A stretch of 64,000 nucleotides of DNA from positions 421,665-485,664 of the forward strand of contig NZ_SEBR01000004.1 of the NCBI RefSeq assembly GCF_004295795.1, given 5' to 3'. Position numbers and translations under genes: made by a program. A model generated the notes under the pieces. That model worked only from the letters and a program-made list of their open reading frames with translations. It was not told where the DNA came from and did not search any database. How positions within the stretch are numbered: position 1 is the first letter of the stretch; the number at the start of each line of letters is the position of its first letter. Shown here piece after piece: positions 15,073-23,979 of this stretch. Source of the stretch: Flavobacterium sp. (GTDB taxonomy: Bacteria; Bacteroidota; Bacteroidia; Flavobacteriales; Flavobacteriaceae).

Positions 15073-17061
15073 TCAATTTTTTGCGATCTTGAAGGTGCGC
15101 ACGGCGTTGTCCGAGGTCGCTTTCACCAAATAATGTCCTGATGGCAAAGCCGAAAGATCGATTTCAACCGATGTGCTACCCGCATCTTGTGACAATAACT
15201 TCTGCCCAAGCATGTTGAAAACCGTCACCGTCTTGACCGAAGTTGTGTGTGAGATGTGCAAAATGTTCTTTACCGGATTCGGATAGAAGTTGAACTGCGC
15301 ATCAGTGAAATCTCCAGTTCCCAACGCAGGCTCGACGTTCAAAGTGTAATCCTCGACCTGTCCGTAATCAGAACCCGGATTACAAGCATTTTCGGCCGGA
15401 GCATCGAAAGTCTTGATCACGCGCAATGTGGTTGTTCCCGTCAACGCATCCGCTGGCACGATCAACTCGCCGCTTATCTGAACCCCGTCGTTTCCGTTTG
15501 AATTGCTGATTGTCCCGATGTCGGTGCGCTCTTCCTCAGAAAAATTCCCGTCCTGGTTCCAATCGGCGTAGACCGTGAAAAAGTCTGTCCATTCGCCTCC
15601 CGTGTTGCCTTCGAAAGTCGCGATATAGGTCGATCCGATGTTTACCGTGCCCGAAATGGCCGTAAAATCTTCGTAAGCTTCGGTAGAATCGGCAGCGGAT
15701 GCATTAACGATGCCCGCAACGCTCACCAAAGTGATCGCCTCCCCGCTTTCGAAAGTCGGAATACAATAGAAATCGTTTACCGTGACCGTGAAACTGCAAG
15801 TGTTCAACACCGTTCCGTCGGCAGCTACAAGGTTGTGGACAACTTCTGTCGTACCGTAAGGAAACAGCGAGCCGGACGCCGGACCCGAAACCAAAACGAT
15901 TGTCGCATCGGGATTGTCGGAACAATTGAAATTCAAAGTGTAGTTGCCAACCGTAGGACCGTCAAGACTGACAAGCACGATATCTTGCGGACAAACGATG
16001 TAACAGCTGCCCAACAAAAGGTCGTCGAAATAGATCGCCCATCCATCAGCAGCATTGATGTTCCCGTTTTCCCAACCCGAAACGTAATTTCCGTTAGGCG
16101 AAATCGAGATGGCCGTTCCCAGTTTTCCGTCAAATGACGTGATCTCGATGCCGTTGGCCGCGAGGATTTCGGCGATCAATATCGGTTGTGGACCAAGCGA
16201 AGGATGATACACGATAGCATCTCGCGTAAATCCCGCCTGACAATAGCCTACCGCGATCCCGTTTTCGGAAACGCTCGTAAAAGTGGCGTTGAAATAGCCC
16301 GCCGGAACCTCGAATGCGGTAAATGTTCCCGTGGTTTGATCGAAAATGAAAGGCACGCCGTCGCGGTCGCCCACCATAAGGTTCCCGTTTGTCACGGCCG
16401 AAACCTGGTTGATGTTCTGAAATTGCGGCAATTCGTCCGGTACGTTGGTCGTGATCGAGCCTGTCGTCATGTAAGCCGGGACGCGCAAAGTGCCTCCGGC
16501 GGGTTCGGTGTCATACCAACCGCCGATTATTCCCGAGTCGTTGACCGAATAACCCGCAGAAAAATGCGTTTCGGCAGTTGCGATCCTTTCGAGATTGGAC
16601 GTCGCCACGTGATACAAAAACGCTTGTTGGTCGCAACAGGTCGAGGTCATTTGGCCTGTGATGTAATTTCCGTTTTCGGAGATTTGGCCCAACACTACCG
16701 AAGCGTCAACAGTCGCACCCGCAAGATAGCCGATTGGCGTCCAAACCCCGTTTTTCTTGAAACCCGCTTGCAGATAGGTTTCTCCGTCGACGATCCACGG
16801 CAGCAAACCGATCAGATCGCCGTTGTTGTTGATGCCCGCGAGCGAGATCGCTTCGGCGTCAATAGGTTGGGTCGCATCGGTCGCAAAATCGTACACGCCC
16901 TGTTTTTTGATCGCCTTTCCCGAATCGTTTATATCGAGCAATGCATTGCCGAATCCGTCGAGTTTTCGGTATTCGATCTGTGCGAAAGCCAATCCGCTTT
17001 GAAGCGCGAACGCGGCAATCGCCAGGGCTTTGATCCTGCCAGGAGTAAAATTCAATTTCAT
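15073..17061 (-). CDS. Secreted protein with GEVED domain and T9SS type A sorting domain
   Basis: A 662-residue exported protein. The signal peptide is at the N-terminus (LAIAAFALQSGLAFAQ). Residues about 25-340 contain repeated short strands with G-Y/N-G motifs (SENGNYITGQM, SVSENGIAVGY, SISPNGNYVSGW), which resembles an extracellular repeat (HAF-type) propeller-like region. A HYR-like segment follows (CYIVCPQDIVLVS), then a GEVED domain (FTVYADWNQDGNFSEEE ... DYGQVEDYTLNVE). The last 75 residues are a type A sorting domain (FNFYPNPVKNILHIS ... LPSGHYLVKATS), so export across the outer membrane by the type IX system is expected. Natural substrate or binding partner unknown. Confidence 0.92.
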   Translation of the reverse strand: MKLNFTPGRIKALAIAAFALQSGLAFAQIEYRKLDGFGNALLDINDSGKAIKKQGVYDFATDATQPIDAEAISLAGINNNGDLIGLLPWIVDGETYLQAGFKKNGVWTPIGYLAGATVDASVVLGQISENGNYITGQMTSTCCDQQAFLYHVATSNLERIATAETHFSAGYSVNDSGIIGGWYDTEPAGGTLRVPAYMTTGSITTNVPDELPQFQNINQVSAVTNGNLMVGDRDGVPFIFDQTTGTFTAFEVPAGYFNATFTSVSENGIAVGYCQAGFTRDAIVYHPSLGPQPILIAEILAANGIEITSFDGKLGTAISISPNGNYVSGWENGNINAADGWAIYFDDLLLGSCYIVCPQDIVLVSLDGPTVGNYTLNFNCSDNPDATIVLVSGPASGSLFPYGTTEVVHNLVAADGTVLNTCSFTVTVNDFYCIPTFESGEAITLVSVAGIVNASAADSTEAYEDFTAISGTVNIGSTYIATFEGNTGGEWTDFFTVYADWNQDGNFSEEERTDIGTISNSNGNDGVQISGELIVPADALTGTTTLRVIKTFDAPAENACNPGSDYGQVEDYTLNVEPALGTGDFTDAQFNFYPNPVKNILHISHTTSVKTVTVFNMLGQKLLSQDAGSTSVEIDLSALPSGHYLVKATSDNAVRTFKIAKN

Positions 17062-17223
17062 CTGTTTCGTTTTTTACGCAATGTACTCACAAAGCCTTCC
17101 GATATAAAGCGAATGGCTTTGCGAATTCACGAAATACGAAAGCTTTTTTAGCTCGCAAACCACACGATCACAGCAACTTGAAGTTCACCTTTCCGAAAGC
17201 GTCACGATGCAGGGCAAGGCGCG

Positions 17224-18357
17224 TTATTTAAGTTTTTGGATAGCCGTTTTGAGTGTTTTGATGGATCTTCCGGTGCGGCTTTCGTTTCTGAAAATCAGAA
17301 AAATCACAAGTGCGAGTATAACCAAAAGACTTGCGGTAAGAAGTAGATGATTCCGCTTTGAGGTTTCGGCATCCTCGTCAAGAAGCTTCTGTTGTTCCTT
17401 AAGCGAAATGCCCACCGACTTGCGTTCCGATTCGACGATTTTGTTCTGCGTCATCAAATATAGGTTCTGGTAGCTCTGGTACTTTTCCCAGTTGTCGATC
17501 GCGAGGTAATTTTCGGCGAGTCCGCGATACAGTCCCTGATTCAGCACAAGGTCGCCAACATTGGCAGCGAGCTTCTCGGCTTTGGTCAGTTCCGAAATCG
17601 CAGCGCTGTAATTTCCCTCAAGCGCGTAAACTTCGGCAAGCCCTTTTTGTGCGAACGCCTGCAAACTTTTGGCATCGATCATTTTGGCGTAAGCGATGGC
17701 TTCGTCGAAACACTTCCGGGCCAGTTTATTATCCGAAAGCAAAATATAGCAATTGCCTTTGTTGTAGCTGATGATACTCAGGTTGGCATTGCGGAAATTC
17801 GTTTTGATCTTGCTGTATTCGGCGATTCCCTTGTCGAAGTATTCTATGGCGATTCCGCAATCCAGTTGTTCTTTGTAGATAAAACCGCGAATCGTATAAT
17901 TGGTTCCCAGGAACGGCTGGATCGAATCTTTTATCGGATACGCCATACTCAAAACGCGCGCTTCGTCCAGAAATCGGATGGCTTTGTCGTAAATGCGAAG
18001 TTGCTGATATTGCACGGCAGCCTTGGTCAGAATCCGGATCCTGATGATCGGATCGTCAAGTTTGTCCGAAAGATGCTGCGCCTCGATAAGATAGGCAACC
18101 GCTTTCCTGTAATCGCGTTTTGAGGAATAGCCGTCAGAGATCATGACCAGAGCTTTGATGGTCGTGCGCATGTTTGCGTTTTCGGATGAGGCGATGCGCT
18201 TGCCGATTTGGATCGCCTTGTCCGGATGCTCGTAAATTTCCGACGCGCCCTGTTTGAAAAGGCTGTCGACCGCACCCGATTGCGCGTGCAAGCCCGCCAC
18301 CGACAAAAACAGCAGCAAAATGGTTTTGCAAAAAATCCCAAAAATCGCTTTCCTCAT
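17224..18357 (-). CDS. TPR protein with membrane helix, AraC-less paralogue of the upstream gene
   Basis: A 377-residue protein: signal peptide (ILLLFLSVAGLHAQ), then about seven tetratricopeptide-type helix pairs (for example KAVAYLIEAQHLSDKL, DKAIRFLDEARVL, LARKCFDEAIAYAK, SAAISELTKAEKLAANVG, NYLAIDNWEKYQSYQNLY), then one membrane helix (LLLTASLLVILALVIFLIF) and a 22-residue basic cytoplasmic tail. The upstream neighbour has the same layout but continues with an AraC DNA-binding domain, which is missing here. The start overlaps the neighbour's stop by 4 bp (ATGA), so the two are translationally coupled. It could act as a periplasmic sensor partner or a dominant-negative subunit. Confidence 0.85.
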   Translation of the reverse strand: MRKAIFGIFCKTILLLFLSVAGLHAQSGAVDSLFKQGASEIYEHPDKAIQIGKRIASSENANMRTTIKALVMISDGYSSKRDYRKAVAYLIEAQHLSDKLDDPIIRIRILTKAAVQYQQLRIYDKAIRFLDEARVLSMAYPIKDSIQPFLGTNYTIRGFIYKEQLDCGIAIEYFDKGIAEYSKIKTNFRNANLSIISYNKGNCYILLSDNKLARKCFDEAIAYAKMIDAKSLQAFAQKGLAEVYALEGNYSAAISELTKAEKLAANVGDLVLNQGLYRGLAENYLAIDNWEKYQSYQNLYLMTQNKIVESERKSVGISLKEQQKLLDEDAETSKRNHLLLTASLLVILALVIFLIFRNESRTGRSIKTLKTAIQKLK

Positions 18358-19919
18358 GTCTTTTTCGGCTTTAAAGTTTCGTCTCCCGCGAACTCGATGA
18401 AGGCCGTGGGCGAAATGCCGACGATGGCTTTGAAAGTCGTGGCAAAACTGCTGTGTGAGGAGAATCCGCTTTCGTCGGCGAGGTATTTGATCTTGTAATT
18501 GCGGTATTTCGGATCGCCTTTGATCTTGTCGGCGATATAGGCGATGCGCAACTTGTTGATGTAAGTGTTGAAATTGTCGCCTCTGTGCTTGTTTATGATT
18601 TCCGACAGGTATTTGGTGTTCGTATCGAATTGTCCGGCAAGCACCGCAAGCGACATTTCCTTGCTCGTGAAGCGGCTCGAGGACTCGAATTTCCTGAGCT
18701 TGGCCAGCAGGTTCTGTTCGGTTTCCGCTGGAATCGAAAGTTGTTTTGGCTGCTCTTTTTTGTTTGCATCGGCGACCTCATCGATTGGTTTTTTATCCAG
18801 CGACAGATAGTCGTGAATTTCGCAAAAACGGCTAATACGGGCTTTATTTCTGAAAAATACAAACGCAAAATAAGCCAACGCCACGACAACAGCCGAAAGT
18901 GCCATATAAAAATAGCGCGCATATTCAGCCTTTCGAGACGCATTGGCAGCTTCCAGATCGACGCTTATCAGGTTGAAGGCGACGTTCGTGGCTTCGCTTT
19001 CCGAGGTATCGGCCAAATCGTCGAAACGCTGATACAGCTTGTTGTAAAACCGGTATTTTGCCTGATTTCCGAGCGCCAGATAATTGAAAGCCAATTGCCT
19101 GTTTACCGATTCCTGCAAACGGACGTTCCCGATTTTGTCGGCGACCGTCGCGGCTTTGAGCAACAAATCGATGGCTTGCCGGTGTTGTTTTTGTTGAAAA
19201 TAGACCGATGCCAATTGATTCGCGACAAGCAGATATTGAACCGAACCATTGCCGTTTTTTGGCAACGTTGTCAAGCTTTTCGAGAAACTCGAGATAGCCG
19301 AATCGTACTGTTTGCGCGCCAGATGGATTTGTGCGCCAATAAAAAACGCATCCGATAGTTCGTTGCGGTTTTGCGCCGGAAACTTCGCGCCAATTTCGCG
19401 GGATTTGGAAAGTGAGACCAATGCCGATTCAAAATCGCCTCTTTCCTTTGCAATCAAGGCTTTTTGGTTGTTGTAAGCCAATAGCAGTCGTTTGTTTGCG
19501 GCAGATTTTTCCGAAGCGTCCAAATCGTCGCCGGCCATTTCGAGATAGCGGACACTTTGGTCATCGAGTTGCAGCGTCCGAAGATTCGAGGCTATGGTGA
19601 TTTCGGCATCTGACAATTGTTCCTTAAGCCCGTTCGCCTCAGCAAGTTTCTTTGCCTCAAATGCCGAAGTCAGCGAGTTGCCGAACTGTCCTTTGTTGCA
19701 CCAGCTTTTTGCCAGGAACAAAGCCACATCGCACCGCTGTCGGTCGAGCGAAATAGTTTTTGAAAGGTGTTCGCCTATCTTGATCGCTTTTTCGGGGTCG
19801 CTCGATACGAATTCATTTGCCTTTGCGATCAGCGCATCCGGATCGGAATTCTTTTGGGCCGCGATTTGGCCAGAAAGGAAAAGGTGGAAAAAAACGAAAA
19901 ATACCAATGGCGGACGCAT
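18354..19919 (-). CDS. Membrane-bound TPR-AraC transcriptional regulator
   Basis: A 521-residue regulator. A signal/anchor segment (PPLVFFVFFHLFLSGQIAAQ) is followed by periplasmic TPR helix pairs (NSLTSAFEAKKLAEANG, SALVSLSKSREIGAK, DSAISSFSKSLTTLP, RQAIDLLLKAATVADKI, LALGNQAKYRFYNKLYQ), a membrane helix near residues 330-352 (YFYMALSAVVVALAYFAFVF) and a cytoplasmic AraC-type domain at about 410-510 (NTKYLSEIINKHRGDNFNTY, IKYLADESGFSSHSSF, FKAIVGISPTAFIEF). This layout is common in Flavobacteriia and implies signal sensing outside the membrane with DNA binding inside. Its target is not evident from the sequence. It is the first gene of a two-gene overlapping operon. Confidence 0.92.
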   Translation of the reverse strand: MRPPLVFFVFFHLFLSGQIAAQKNSDPDALIAKANEFVSSDPEKAIKIGEHLSKTISLDRQRCDVALFLAKSWCNKGQFGNSLTSAFEAKKLAEANGLKEQLSDAEITIASNLRTLQLDDQSVRYLEMAGDDLDASEKSAANKRLLLAYNNQKALIAKERGDFESALVSLSKSREIGAKFPAQNRNELSDAFFIGAQIHLARKQYDSAISSFSKSLTTLPKNGNGSVQYLLVANQLASVYFQQKQHRQAIDLLLKAATVADKIGNVRLQESVNRQLAFNYLALGNQAKYRFYNKLYQRFDDLADTSESEATNVAFNLISVDLEAANASRKAEYARYFYMALSAVVVALAYFAFVFFRNKARISRFCEIHDYLSLDKKPIDEVADANKKEQPKQLSIPAETEQNLLAKLRKFESSSRFTSKEMSLAVLAGQFDTNTKYLSEIINKHRGDNFNTYINKLRIAYIADKIKGDPKYRNYKIKYLADESGFSSHSSFATTFKAIVGISPTAFIEFAGDETLKPKKT

Positions 19920-20104
19920 CCTGCAAATCTAAAGTAAATGTGTGTTAAATAGTGCATGCTTACCCTTTGGCCAGCTTCGGGATCTTGATCTGATTTTTCG
20001 CGGTTTCCGAACTGGCTTTGCGACCGCGAATTCGCGAATCTTTCCATAACTTCGTCACGATCTGGAGTAAAACGCGAATCAACCATCTGAAAAACACCTG
20101 AAAA

Positions 20105-20626
20105 GTGAAAAGCATTGTCCAAACTTTCCCGATACTGACCACCGAACGACTGACGCTTCGGAAACTGTCGAAAAATGATTCCGAAGAAATCCTGCAATTG
20201 CGGTCGGACGTCGAAATAAACAAGTTCCTCGACAGGAAACCGCACGAAACGCTACAAGAAGCGCTGCATTTCATCGACGGAATACAGGCTAAAAACGCCA
20301 ACGACCTTTTGTATTGGGCAATCACCCAAACCGGATGCGATAAACTGATAGGCACGATTTGCCTGTTCGACTTTGCGTCCGATGCGGACAAATGTGAAAT
20401 CGGGTACGAACTCCTGCGCGATCACCAACGCCAGGGCATCACGACCGAAGCCGCCAAAAAGGTCGTGGATTATGCGGCCGAGGTTCTTGAAATGAAGTCG
20501 ATCGAGGCCGTGACGCACCAGGACAATCTGCCATCTATCGTGGTTCTTGAGAGATTGGGTTTCAAAAAATCGGGTGATTCCGCGCCCGAAAATCCGGAGC
20601 TTTCGATGTTCCGATTGAGATTATAA
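20105..20626 (+). CDS. GNAT family N-acetyltransferase (RimJ/RimL type)
   Basis: A 173-residue acetyltransferase with a GTG start, the only good start in frame. Residues 10-20 carry the typical ILTTERLTLRKL opening, followed by LLYWAITQTGCDKLIGTICLF, the acetyl-CoA loop EIGYELLRDHQRQGITTEAAK and the late VTHQDNLPSIVVLERLGFKK. This matches the family that modifies ribosomal protein N-termini or small amines. No adjacent partner. Divergent from the TPR-AraC gene across a 185-bp gap with no clear motif. Confidence 0.92.
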   Translation: MKSIVQTFPILTTERLTLRKLSKNDSEEILQLRSDVEINKFLDRKPHETLQEALHFIDGIQAKNANDLLYWAITQTGCDKLIGTICLFDFASDADKCEIGYELLRDHQRQGITTEAAKKVVDYAAEVLEMKSIEAVTHQDNLPSIVVLERLGFKKSGDSAPENPELSMFRLRL

Positions 20627-20765
20627 AGCTTCTTGTCGCGAGGGAAATCGGCAACGCAATTGACAAATTTGACCGGAATTGAAATTTTGCAAAAATTTAG
20701 GCAATGTCGAAATCTGTTTCACGTCTGCTGTCGTATCTTAGGGCGACTCTATTTAGCGGAACATC

Positions 20766-21161
20766 ATGAAGAAGGAAAAAATCGTTTTCCACGTGGACGA
20801 CGACCAGGACGACAGGCTTTTTTTCGAGGAAGCATTGGAAAGTTTCGGCAGCAAGGATTTTCATTCTTTCGGGACGTTCGAGGCCGCACTCAAGGCTTTG
20901 GCGCACACGCAGCCTGACCTGATCTATATGGACTTCTGGATTCCGGGAACCACGGCTCCGCAATTTCTCAAAAGCCTTTCGGAAAAAATAGACATGTCGA
21001 AAGTTACCGTGCACATCATTTCGGGTACAGAAGTGCCTTATTTTTTCAGGGAATTGCTCGATCGCTACGACGTGCAATATCACCTCAAGCCCAACAGTCT
21101 CAAAGACCTCAAAAATTTGCTTGCCACTGAATTGCGTCCGGATGCCGAGCTGAAAAACTGA
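20766..21161 (+). CDS. Single-domain response regulator
   Basis: A 131-residue receiver without output domain. The acidic cluster is VDDDQDD near residue 10, the phosphoacceptor Asp is in IYMDFWIPG near residue 57, the switch residue is in IISGTE and the Lys is in YHLKPNSL. The sequence differs clearly from the other stand-alone receiver at 4099 (lower conservation around the phosphorylated Asp: MDFWIPG instead of TDNYMPK). No kinase gene is adjacent. A phosphorelay or protein-partner role is expected. Confidence 0.88.
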   Translation: MKKEKIVFHVDDDQDDRLFFEEALESFGSKDFHSFGTFEAALKALAHTQPDLIYMDFWIPGTTAPQFLKSLSEKIDMSKVTVHIISGTEVPYFFRELLDRYDVQYHLKPNSLKDLKNLLATELRPDAELKN

Positions 21162-21209
21162 AAGTCCCGACGCGACAGGCATCGGAACAATCCAGTCGCA
21201 TCGTCGTCC

Positions 21210-21551
21210 TTATTCCGGACTCATGAACGCGTAATAGTGCTTGGCTTTGCCACTTTCCAAAATAAAGAAATCCATACTTTTGAGCATTCCTTCGCTGGTG
21301 CGGATGTGACCATAAAGCCGTACGCTGTCTTGCAGTTGTTCTGCGTTTGCGTCAGATGAAAACAGGAATTCCGGATCGCCTTGCAGTTTTTGGATGAAGT
21401 CGGAAATTTCCGCAGTTCCGTTCAGAATGAAATCCTTGTCGTACATCTTGATGTCTTTCGCGTAAATACTTTCCAAAAGTGCATCGCGTTTCGCACGGTC
21501 TTTTTCATTCCATGCCGCCACATGTGTTTTCTGTAATTTTTCGAGTTCCAT
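21210..21551 (-). CDS. NTF2-like (SnoaL-type) small protein
   Basis: A 113-residue protein with the cone-shaped NTF2/SnoaL pattern: a long first helix with W in VAAWNEKDRAKRDALLESIYAKDIKMYD, the ILNGTAEISDFIQKLQ segment, and later strands (DSVRLYGHIRTSEG, MDFFILESGKAKHYYAF). No signal peptide. The fold is used by isomerases, hydrolases and simple binding proteins, so the function cannot be named. An FNR-like palindrome lies 83 bp upstream of the start. Confidence 0.82.
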   Translation of the reverse strand: MELEKLQKTHVAAWNEKDRAKRDALLESIYAKDIKMYDKDFILNGTAEISDFIQKLQGDPEFLFSSDANAEQLQDSVRLYGHIRTSEGMLKSMDFFILESGKAKHYYAFMSPE

Positions 21552-21633
21552 GATATGGTTTTTGATTGTTTAAATGGCAACCGACCTTCGGCTCCAACGC
21601 AAGCAAATGTAGGAATCGCGTAAACTTTCGCTA

Positions 21634-21647
21634 TTGACAAATGTCAA
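21634..21647. promoter_or_regulatory. FNR/Crp-like palindrome upstream of the NTF2-like gene
   Basis: Perfect palindrome TTGACAAATGTCAA (TTGAC-N4-GTCAA), 83 bp upstream of the minus-strand NTF2-like start and 157-170 bp before the alginate-export gene start on the plus strand. An additional CAAATGTCA half-site lies just downstream (21660-21668). Confidence 0.45.
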
Positions 21648-21803
21648 AGCAATTATTTACCAAATGTCATTTTTCAGGCGTGGGTTAAGCTGCAATTTTG
21701 TGCAGGTTTCCGCTATAATCGTACTATGACCAAACTCTTGTTTCACCTTGGAAAAAACCTTGTACATTTTGGCAGCTACAGCGCAAACATCGGTTTGTGC
21801 CGA

Positions 21804-23195
21804 ATGACTTGTCGAGAAGCTGCAACTGCGGTAAAATATACTTTCATGCTATCGCTGTTACTCGTATCGCAACGCAACCTCAACGCCCAAAACTTCAAAC
21901 TTATGCGCTTCGATGAGGATTATACTCATTTGAAAGACAGCAGCCGAACACCATACGAAAAGATCAAATATTTCAGGTTGTCCCAAAATGGGCTGCATTA
22001 TCTTTCTTTTGGAGGAGAAATAAGACAGGAAGTCGACAATTCACACAACGAGGATTGGGGACGTTTTGGCGCGGGTGCCCAAACCTATGTGTTGCAGCGT
22101 TACCAACTTCACACCGATATCCATTTTGGAACCAGATCCCGATTGTTTGTGCAACTGAGAAGCGGTCTCGAGGACGGTCGAAAAATGGGCCCGCGTCCTA
22201 TAGACGAAGACCGACTCAACGTCCAGAACCTTTTTTTGGATATCATACCTTATAAGGATTCTGCAAACACATTGACCGTACGCCTGGGCAGACAGGAACT
22301 CCAGTATGGCAGCGGCCGTATACTCGACGTTCGCGACGGACCGAACCTGAGATTGTATTTCGATGGCGCCAAGATTGCCTTCGCATCCGCCAAGCTCAAA
22401 CTCGACGCTTTTGTCATGGCAAGTCCCGCGGTCCGGAAAGGACTTTTCGACAATTCCGCGACGCGAAAAGCCAATTTATGGGGCGTTTATGGCACGCAAG
22501 CCGTCGGCAGCAGCACGAATCTCGATGTTTATTATTTAGGGATCTCGCGCGACACACCTTTTTTCGATGAAGGCACGGCAAAAGAAATACGGCATACCTT
22601 CGGGGCAAGGCTCTGGCGAAAAGGCAAAGGATTTACCTACAATTTTGAAGCGGGCTACCAATCGGGGAAATTCGGCAACGGACAAATCAGCGCTTTTGGC
22701 GTTTCGTCGGAAATCGGCTATCAGTTCGACAGACTATGGGGAAAACCTGCCTTCAAGCTGCGCAACGACATCATTTCCGGAGACAAGCGGCGCGACGACG
22801 GCAACCTGCAAACTTTCAATGCCTTGTATCCAAACGGCGGTTATTTCGGAATGAATCCACAGCTCGGACCGGCGAATCTGGTATCGATACACCCAAATTT
22901 CAGCTGCAATTTCAGCCCGCGGCTGAGTATGAGTCTGGAGGCGCTCTTCGGATGGCGGCAATCTATACACGACGGTGTTTACACGCCCGGCGGAATGCTC
23001 AATCTGTCCGGTGCGGGCTCCGATCGGCGCTACATCGGAACATCCTATATCACCACTGCTTCTTTCCGCTTCAACGACTTCGTGAATCTAGGACTGGGCT
23101 TGCAGTATTTTCAAACGGGCGCATTTATTGACGAATCGGTGCAAAATCACAAGGACGGATTTTTTGTGGGATCGGTGCTGTCGTTTCGATTTTAA
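21804..23195 (+). CDS. Alginate-export-family outer-membrane porin
   Basis: A protein of about 463 residues when started at the ATG at 21804, which gives a signal-peptide-like N-terminus (VKYTFMLSLLLVSQRNLNAQ). An earlier in-frame ATG at 21726 would leave a 55-residue leader and is less likely. The rest is a strand-rich beta-barrel pattern with family-typical segments: HYLSFGGEIRQEVDN, LQRYQLHTDIHFGTRSRLFVQL, TVRLGRQELQYGSGRILDVR, GPNLRLYFDGAK, and a terminal aromatic residue (LSFRF). The family (PF13372) is named for AlgE-like export porins, but most Bacteroidota members have no defined substrate. The gene is followed after 145 bp by a Crp/Fnr gene. Confidence 0.85.
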   Translation: MTCREAATAVKYTFMLSLLLVSQRNLNAQNFKLMRFDEDYTHLKDSSRTPYEKIKYFRLSQNGLHYLSFGGEIRQEVDNSHNEDWGRFGAGAQTYVLQRYQLHTDIHFGTRSRLFVQLRSGLEDGRKMGPRPIDEDRLNVQNLFLDIIPYKDSANTLTVRLGRQELQYGSGRILDVRDGPNLRLYFDGAKIAFASAKLKLDAFVMASPAVRKGLFDNSATRKANLWGVYGTQAVGSSTNLDVYYLGISRDTPFFDEGTAKEIRHTFGARLWRKGKGFTYNFEAGYQSGKFGNGQISAFGVSSEIGYQFDRLWGKPAFKLRNDIISGDKRRDDGNLQTFNALYPNGGYFGMNPQLGPANLVSIHPNFSCNFSPRLSMSLEALFGWRQSIHDGVYTPGGMLNLSGAGSDRRYIGTSYITTASFRFNDFVNLGLGLQYFQTGAFIDESVQNHKDGFFVGSVLSFRF

Positions 23196-23340
23196 GATGG
23201 CGATCAGAAAACTATATTTTTACGGATATACAATGGTCAACATCGCCTCAAAGTTTATCTTGACCTAAAGTTCCACACAAAAAGACGTTCGCGAAGACCA
23301 TACGTTTTTACTACCGAAAAATGCCCTACTTTTAAGGTAA

Positions 23341-23919
23341 ATGCACGAAGCACTCCTCACTTATATAGAAAACCACTCGGTCACGCCGCTGACCGAAACT
23401 CAGGTCGCCGAAATCTGCGCGGTTTTCGTATCGCGACATTATCAAAAAGGCCACTATTTGCTGCATCAGGGAGATGTTTGCAGGTGCATGGGCTTTATCC
23501 TGAAAGGCGCGGTTTGCCAATATTCGGTTGATGAAAAAGGCAACGAGATCACCATCGGCCTCCAGATCGAGAATTGGTTTGCCGGCGACCGTGACAGCTA
23601 CTTTCGCGAAACGCCGTCCATTTATAATGTCGAAGCTTGGGAAGACTGCGATCTGTTGCTCATCCACAAGGAAAATTTCCCTCGCCTTATGGCCATTCCC
23701 GCTTTCGTGGAAATGCGGATCAAACTTGATGAAAACCACTGCATCGCCGCACAACGCCGTCTGCAGAGCCAAATTGGGGCAAGCGCCGAAAAGCGTTACG
23801 AGGATTTTCTGCAAACTTCCCCTCAACTCGCCAATCGCTTTCCCCTTCGCATGGTTGCCTCTTTTTTGGGCATCACCAAGGAAACGCTTAGCCGCATCCG
23901 CAGACGGTCGCTTTGCTGA
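23341..23919 (+). CDS. Crp/Fnr family transcriptional regulator
   Basis: A 192-residue regulator: an N-terminal cyclic-nucleotide-binding-like beta-roll (YQKGHYLLHQGDVCRCMGFILKG ... NEITIGLQIENWFAGDRDSY) and a C-terminal helix-turn-helix (RMVASFLGITKETLSRIRRR). The Cys residues (CRC, DC) are not in an FNR-like cluster arrangement, so oxygen sensing by iron-sulfur is not supported. The gene starts 145 bp after the porin gene. It is convergent with the paralogue at 23980-24567 (about 60 bp between stops), a pair of the same family in tail-to-tail order. Confidence 0.92.
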   Translation: MHEALLTYIENHSVTPLTETQVAEICAVFVSRHYQKGHYLLHQGDVCRCMGFILKGAVCQYSVDEKGNEITIGLQIENWFAGDRDSYFRETPSIYNVEAWEDCDLLLIHKENFPRLMAIPAFVEMRIKLDENHCIAAQRRLQSQIGASAEKRYEDFLQTSPQLANRFPLRMVASFLGITKETLSRIRRRSLC

Positions 23920-23979
23920 AAAAATCACAAGAAAACGCTTTCTGCCTCACAAATTTTATCTTCTGCACTTTGCGCGCGG

